Positions 60,101-64,000 of a DNA stretch of 64,000 bases are shown in pieces. The first letter of the stretch is position 1, and every line of letters starts with the position of its first letter. The translations under genes and the position numbers were made by a program. The DNA comes from Melanopsichium pennsylvanicum. Its lineage: Eukaryota; Basidiomycota; Ustilaginomycetes; Ustilaginales. Below the pieces are notes generated by a model. That model had not been told where the DNA came from, did no database searches, and saw nothing but the letters and a program-made list of their open reading frames with translations. The stretch is from the NCBI GenBank assembly GCA_900208305.1, contig OAPG01000007.1, forward strand, positions 345,001 to 409,000. The letters run 5' to 3'.

Positions 60101-61200
60101 GGAAGCATCTTGTTCTGCGGGGCCGTCGCTTCAGTCTGACTGGGAGGTGCGAGGCGTGAGGACTGCAGCAGAGCTTGAAAGGCAGTGTGATGACCAAACT
60201 CGCGTAAATGCTTGAGAATCAGACGTGTAGCTGTCGACTGCCGATGTTGCTCGTAGCTGCGCGCTACCCGCGAAACCAAGGCGGGTTCGCTTACGCCCGC
60301 CAGCGCAACATGCCAGATGGAAAAGTTGTAGTTGGGCGTGTGGGCCGCGAGCGGGACGATCTTGACGTAGCGGATGGCAAAGGGGACTGCATTGCCTGTG
60401 TTTACCAGCGCATTGGTGGCGGAGCGGCGATCCGGCTCGCCGTCGGCGGGAAGGAAGCTCGAGCTCCCGATGGAGGAGCCAGAGCCAGAGCCAGAGCCAG
60501 TAGCAGCATCCTCTAGCCATCGAAGCTCGAAAGATTCGGGGATAGCATCGTTCTTCAGGCCTCCTCGAATTAGGCGTTTGCTGGCTGGGGGACGACCGTT
60601 AAGCGATGAGGAAGGAAGGAGGCTTTCGATGCTGGTCGAGCCATAGACCTTGAAATCGCGCAGGTTGCAAGGATGAGGCTTGTGGTACTTGCCAAAAGTG
60701 ATGGATCGCACGACGCTGAGCTTTTCAAGCTTCAAGATGATGTACTGCTTCTGCGATTGACCAGGAATGGCACTGCTAGCCACCGGGACAGTAGCAGTTC
60801 TTCGGCTCGAAGCAGATTGACCTCCTGCTGTGGCGGACGGAGAGGAAGGAGAGGAGCTAGTGCTAGATGATGCGGGAGGCACCAGGCCAGGATTGGTTGC
60901 GAGAGAGGGATTGGAGGGATTCATGAGATAGCTAGCGTTGCTGATACCCATGCCTGTGCCGGTGGACGAGCTGGTGGTGGAGGAGGCCGAGTTAGCCACG
61001 TGCTGGGAGGAGCCGGACCATCTCGAATACATTTCATGAGGGCGATTGTGCAAGATGTTGCTTGGATGATAGGTGCCTGACCAGGATGAAGCCTGAGCTA
61101 CACTGTACTTGATTGGAGCATTGGCCGAGCTGAGAAGCTGATGAAGTGGTGCATCGTTGCTATCGACCTGAGCTCCGAAGGAAGGCATGACTGTTGGCAT
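57112..61200 (-). CDS. MKLN1: Muskelin-like discoidin/Kelch protein
   Basis: Muskelin is a component of the GID/CTLH ubiquitin-ligase complex in animals; this is its fungal-type homologue. A single exon gives 1,362 residues from the first ATG of the frame (61200, MPTVMPSFGAQ); the longer frame begins at a TTG. The N-terminal discoidin-like domain (about 20-320) has HPSNILHNRPHEMYSRWSG, YIILKLEKLSVVRSITFGK and RDFKVYG. A helical LisH/CTLH-like stretch follows (SRVARSYEQHRQSTATRLIL). Kelch repeats extend from about 480 to 950: GGHAMVFDSDKGIAYLFGGW, SPRSCHKMCLDEKSGCIYLL, DHGLVIDAQNQMLYVFGG. They are separated by long disordered inserts typical of smuts. A last Kelch-like strand pair lies near 1080, followed by an acidic tail. 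Confidence 0.9.
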   Translation of the reverse strand: MPTVMPSFGAQVDSNDAPLHQLLSSANAPIKYSVAQASSWSGTYHPSNILHNRPHEMYSRWSGSSQHVANSASSTTSSSTGTGMGISNASYLMNPSNPSLATNPGLVPPASSSTSSSPSSPSATAGGQSASSRRTATVPVASSAIPGQSQKQYIILKLEKLSVVRSITFGKYHKPHPCNLRDFKVYGSTSIESLLPSSSLNGRPPASKRLIRGGLKNDAIPESFELRWLEDAATGSGSGSGSSIGSSSFLPADGEPDRRSATNALVNTGNAVPFAIRYVKIVPLAAHTPNYNFSIWHVALAGVSEPALVSRVARSYEQHRQSTATRLILKHLREFGHHTAFQALLQSSRLAPPSQTEATAPQNKMLPYSPHRPFEHPLLTTLFDALVRRGSWDEVELCLHRAAYGDLVDAANSGSSTPMSPGGGVASPSIVSLSRSGVWTQPWQKSMFSSYISRQIPKASWSQTQPSAPASDTAPKSPIAPSGRGGHAMVFDSDKGIAYLFGGWDGQRDLSDLWAYHVGENRWRLISADTQAQGGPSPRSCHKMCLDEKSGCIYLLGRYIDYESGQQSVSVPADSIGRNAGTASPSFALPVTPSSSTARTTRANFLARYPESIARDIHMILADNSLSTDDIGMEGAGVGGQTAAGRTDRPFDAAAAAAAPGDAGPAGSTPAPASNSESSPLLMGSAGAESIGRSPRPSSRQQSNARTNSRQRQPTLASPTGREADFFRFSTRSERWERLSADTYADGGPKLIFDHGLVIDAQNQMLYVFGGRVTDPDPAKFEFSGMWRYDIIQRSWTFLFDDRTSNGAKILSRSGHSMLLDSGRPGASGMSPSHTRQIWILGGQRGASATFLADMYTYNLATGAVREVSRNTAHNGPEAAFTQRATIDVAAREISVFVGLIGGRNERKRSAFWIYSIPRSSWRKVYEYEGGKQSEFAHDAIGGSVTAGHGLSGEDAMLGDGDEIDVDGEMEGEDVPESGPLQALPTYSDDMSADEEMPIEPPAHNWTPYAGANTFEGVGGTTAGTPTPKIATSPLAATNRPRPGSASGAGAPPQATEPQPRYAAQLVFDDRKKVYYLHGGNPEDVLDRCYRLDDFWRLTLLRPTPGEILRRAKFRIRRQRFLEMTRNLAPASTLNGSDEDLARPPGAQPSFALDGGPRFGLEALMYLQTEVGAVVDHSDEAESQLFRRLMSHLLNAEIGSSTTRSAPFGGGGESCADERPINDRGGISSTIVGGGIGSSPLNPNSTPPQPAETGGTIGSKRTREEADGEEAEMGSSVSSLMSGDDGGSEMMLSASQVLQHRLKKSAATSRFPSVQVREDEGRPSEIYRERMRLYRELIEYFNPELVEPRAELGGCIEVALGG

Positions 61201-63236
61201 TGGCACTGGCACTGGGACAGGCGCATCCAGCCTGGCAAGCCTCAACTGTGACGGATGACCGCTGGTGGCACGTCGATACCAAAAGTGCCGAAAGCTTTCC
61301 GAGATCGATGTTGAGATCGGCCTGTTTCCTTATTGACCTTCTTGAAGCCGAGATAGTAGCTGCGAGCTGATCGATCGTCGCTCTCGTTTCGTAGAGGAGG
61401 TTGTTGCTACTTGACCTTTAAACTTGGCGGAATAATAAGTTCTGATGAAAGAAATGCTGGTGGTGCGATGACCACTGGCACAAAGTTACGATGGTAGAAG
61501 CAGGGTCGAGGTTGGCAGCTAAATCCACATGCCGGGTGCTGCATCAAAGGAGTCGACTGAGCTCGGTCCCGCACAGGGCCCTTGCACTGACGTCTCGAGC
61601 GTCGAGACTCGCCCAGCTGACACTCAATTCGGGATGTGGAGCGAACAACGGTAATTTGGCTGTTTTCAGAACCCATAGCTGGGTAGCACGACACGCGTAT
61701 TGAGGCGGCCCAACACTCTTGTGACTGTGCACGAGGCGGGAGAGGCGTATGCAAAGGCCAATTTTACGAAGGGTCCAGATCATTGGACCATCGCTTATCT
61801 TTCTTTAGAGCAGACTCCAAATCCGATCGGGCGCCGATTCACAGGACCCAATTTCGAACATACCGCAAGTGGCTCGAGGTGGCCACGCTTGTTGATGTGT
61901 TTGTTTGCTTCCCTATGACTGACGTTCAATGCCAGTCATTTACCATTTGAGGTTGTTGTGTGTTGTCCAAATCTTGTTGTGTTGTCCAAATCTTGGTTTC
62001 ACTAGGGCGCTCGAGTGGCGTTTCCCTGTCATCCGGTAGTGATCAAGATGCTCAAGGTCTGGCATTTCAGGAGAGTTTAGAAGATTCGATTTCCAATTAA
62101 CATGGAAAATTGGACCGAAAATTTGACCACGAAAAAACGAAGGCGAAATTGCCTCCTTAACCAGACTAGCAAGGGACACGACAGGAAGCTCACTCTACGG
62201 TACTGGTTCAGCATATCCACGGTTCGACAACAGTATGTACCCAGCTCCTTGGTGTGCGCTGTGCAGCTGCAAGATCCCCAACGCTTTGGCTCGGCAAGAC
62301 AAATTTGAGGTTCAACGTGACCAACACCGACATGAAGCACAGAGCGACAAGCCCGACAAGGCTGATCGTAATCTTGTGCCAACCGACAATGGATTTGAAG
62401 CGAAGGGGTGGGGTTCAAAATCAGGCCAGTTGTGCCCCCGGGTGCCTGCATCTAATTCTTCACTTGTCATTCAAACGGTTGCACAGGATCCATGTTCGTT
62501 TGCGTCCATAGGAGGCAGAAAAGGTTGAACGAGGGCAGAAAGCGAGTGATAGGATTATGGAAAGGTCAAGAAGAAGAAGCAGTCACGTGAGTGTGTTCGG
62601 TCTGATCTCTGTCGCTGAGAGACCTAGACATCTGTGCCTCCCGGAGCTGCAGTGCAGTTTGCGACGTGCTGCTGCCTATCCTAATTCTTTGAGAGAGTCC
62701 AAAACAGAGGACATCTAGCAAGGGAGCTGCCATGAGAAAAGGAGAGGATGCTGGAGAGCGGAGCACGGTTCCTGACTTGAACGCTTCTGATGGTTAAACA
62801 AGCAGATGTCGACTTTAGTAAATCAAGACTTAAATTCCGCGGCAATTCCGATGTATTGCTCCGAAAGGTACTGCGAATTCAGATGTGCGCGTCATCATCT
62901 TTGTGCCAGCTCCATTTCGACAATACCGGCTGCGCCCTGCTGATGATCCTCGTCATCTCGTCGATTCCCTTTCGTATCTTGCAACATTTGTGCATACTTG
63001 ATGCAGGCTTGCATGAATGGTCCCATCATTCACACACTCCACAAACCTGTTGCAAAACCGAAACAGCAAAGCATTGTCACGGTGGAAGAAATCCACTGCT
63101 AATCACAACACAAAGCAGAGCTCGCAACGGTCCACCTTGCTGACTTTGTAATCTGGAACAAGTTTGTCCGGGATCGGCCAGAACCTTTTTTTTGGCATGC
63201 TGAGTGGGCTCAAGTATGCTGACTGTGCCCGCTGAG

Positions 63237-63277
63237 ACCCCATTACGCTAATTTGACGTTAGCGTGGCATGGGGTCA
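63237..63277. repeat. Inverted repeat / stem-loop
   Basis: GACCCCAT-T-ACGCTAA, a seven-base loop (TTTGACG), then TTAGCGT-GGC-ATGGGGTC. Eight- and seven-base perfect arms are interrupted by a small asymmetric bulge. It may be a transcript hairpin or the remnant of a palindromic element. Confidence 0.8.
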
Positions 63278-63971
63278 AAACAAAAATAGGTCGGCCCACG
63301 TTCCAAAAATGGAATCGTTGGCTTTATTTTAAGATCACACATCTGCTTTCCCTCGAATGAAAAAAGAGATGACAATGCTTGTCGCCACACCCTTTCGCCA
63401 TTGTGGACCGGAGTTTACTGCATACGATCCTGACGTTACATGTTTTTAGCTCTCGACTACAAAGAGTGGTGGATGACCTGCTCATGCTACCTAATTCGAG
63501 AATCATCGCGAGAACAATGTGATGATGAGCGTCGATTTGCAGAAAGGGGGCGCGATGCAGTACTGCATGTTCGGATCCGACCTTCAGGAACAGACAATGT
63601 ACGAAAGCAGGATCTCGACAGATCTCGGATAACACGCTGCTTTGGGGTGTGGAGCAGCCACCTGACAAGTCCGACGTGGCTTTCGCGTTGAGACTCCGAC
63701 ACAGCGTCTTTCAGTGTTTGGTTCGGCTAGTTGTTGCCGTGCAAACCGTTCTCATGACCAAAACTATCGGGATCGCAATAGAGCCGGACTCTCTTGCTCG
63801 GTTCTTTCAACAGCTGCTCTGACACTGATCGGGTGGCCCGGTGCTTGAACCCCAAGATTGCTTTTGCGGTCGCAGGGCGCTGGTAAGCATCTACTAAACG
63901 TACAGTACAGTGCAGTGAATCATTGTATTGTAAATTAGTGTACAGTAGATATGAATTTCTGTGCCTGCTTT

Positions 63972-64000
63972 CGGCACTGACATCGGCACTGACATCGGCA
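63972..64000. repeat. 12-bp tandem repeat running off the window
   Basis: CGGCACTGACAT occurs twice in tandem and a third copy begins (CGGCA) at the window edge. The array probably continues beyond. Confidence 0.85.

Larger units (their letters stand above)
61201..64000. other. Gene-poor terminal region
   Basis: About 2.8 kb with only short, non-conserved open frames; no gene is supported. The first few hundred bases should contain the muskelin promoter. A 20-base word (TTGTGTGTTGTCCAAATCTT type) is duplicated at about 61953-61996. A stem-loop and a 12-base tandem repeat lie further right. Confidence 0.4.

Noticed and set aside
61201..61245. Upstream extension of muskelin
   Set aside because: It begins at TTG, with no ATG further upstream before a stop.
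1..64000. tRNA or rRNA genes
   Set aside because: No segment with a convincing T-arm/A- and B-box pair or rRNA core was seen by eye; a tRNAscan-type search would be decisive.

Overview
The window is a gene-dense stretch of a basidiomycete fungal genome. The best fit is a smut fungus of the Ustilaginales (Ustilago/Sporisorium relatives). The reasons are a single-exon adenylate cyclase of more than 2,500 residues with the Ustilago uac1 architecture, very few and short introns (GTAAGT-type donors), CpG-rich coding DNA, Ser/Ala/Gln-rich disordered proteins, and intergenic tracts full of simple repeats. The species cannot be fixed from sequence reading alone. There is no prokaryotic, phage or CRISPR content, and I found no tRNA or rRNA gene.

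Layout. 1-8.8 kb: the 5' part of cytosolic/mitochondrial alanyl-tRNA synthetase (-), an ankyrin protein with a suspicious in-frame stop (+), RMI1 of the dissolvasome (-), a 1.8-kb CpG-depleted repeat island, and the GPI-anchor enzyme PIG-A/SPT14 (-). 9-17 kb: a giant TRM732/THADA-type protein (-), the Golgi protein YIP1 (-) and the ribosome-biogenesis factor NSA2 (+). 17-26.6 kb: a disordered Gln/Ser-rich protein (-), a Na+/Ca2+-exchanger-family protein (+), a SIRT4-like class II sirtuin (-), a four-TM tetraspan protein (+) and a small DUF2945 protein (+). 27-35 kb: the MYST acetyltransferase ESA1 (-), the U2 snRNP core protein SF3B1/Hsh155 (+) and a protein with two C2C2 zinc modules (-). 35.5-43.2 kb: adenylate cyclase uac1 (+). 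44-50 kb: the PRA1/Yip3 protein (+), a second CpG-depleted island holding a wrecked FAD-monooxygenase gene, and RAD23 (-). 51-61 kb: a small secreted four-Cys protein (-), a four-TM protein (+), a THO1-like SAP protein (-) and a muskelin/Kelch protein (-). 61.2-64 kb: no gene recognised.

The genes are mostly unrelated housekeeping functions (translation, splicing, chromatin, DNA repair, secretory trafficking, GPI anchors, cAMP signalling), not a cluster. The most informative anomalies are: (i) an 82-residue leader with no acidic residue ahead of the AlaRS start, predicting dual mitochondrial/cytosolic products; (ii) an in-frame TAA inside the conserved last ankyrin helix, followed by 55 open codons; (iii) two sharply bounded CpG-depleted islands, one with a CGA-to-TGA nonsense change in a relic FAD monooxygenase, pointing to methylation- or RIP-like decay of repeats; (iv) a sirtuin zinc-site CxxC split by a His-rich insert; and (v) unusual homopolymers and repeats. 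Motif recognition was by eye, so family assignments rest on remembered consensus patterns and not on database searches.
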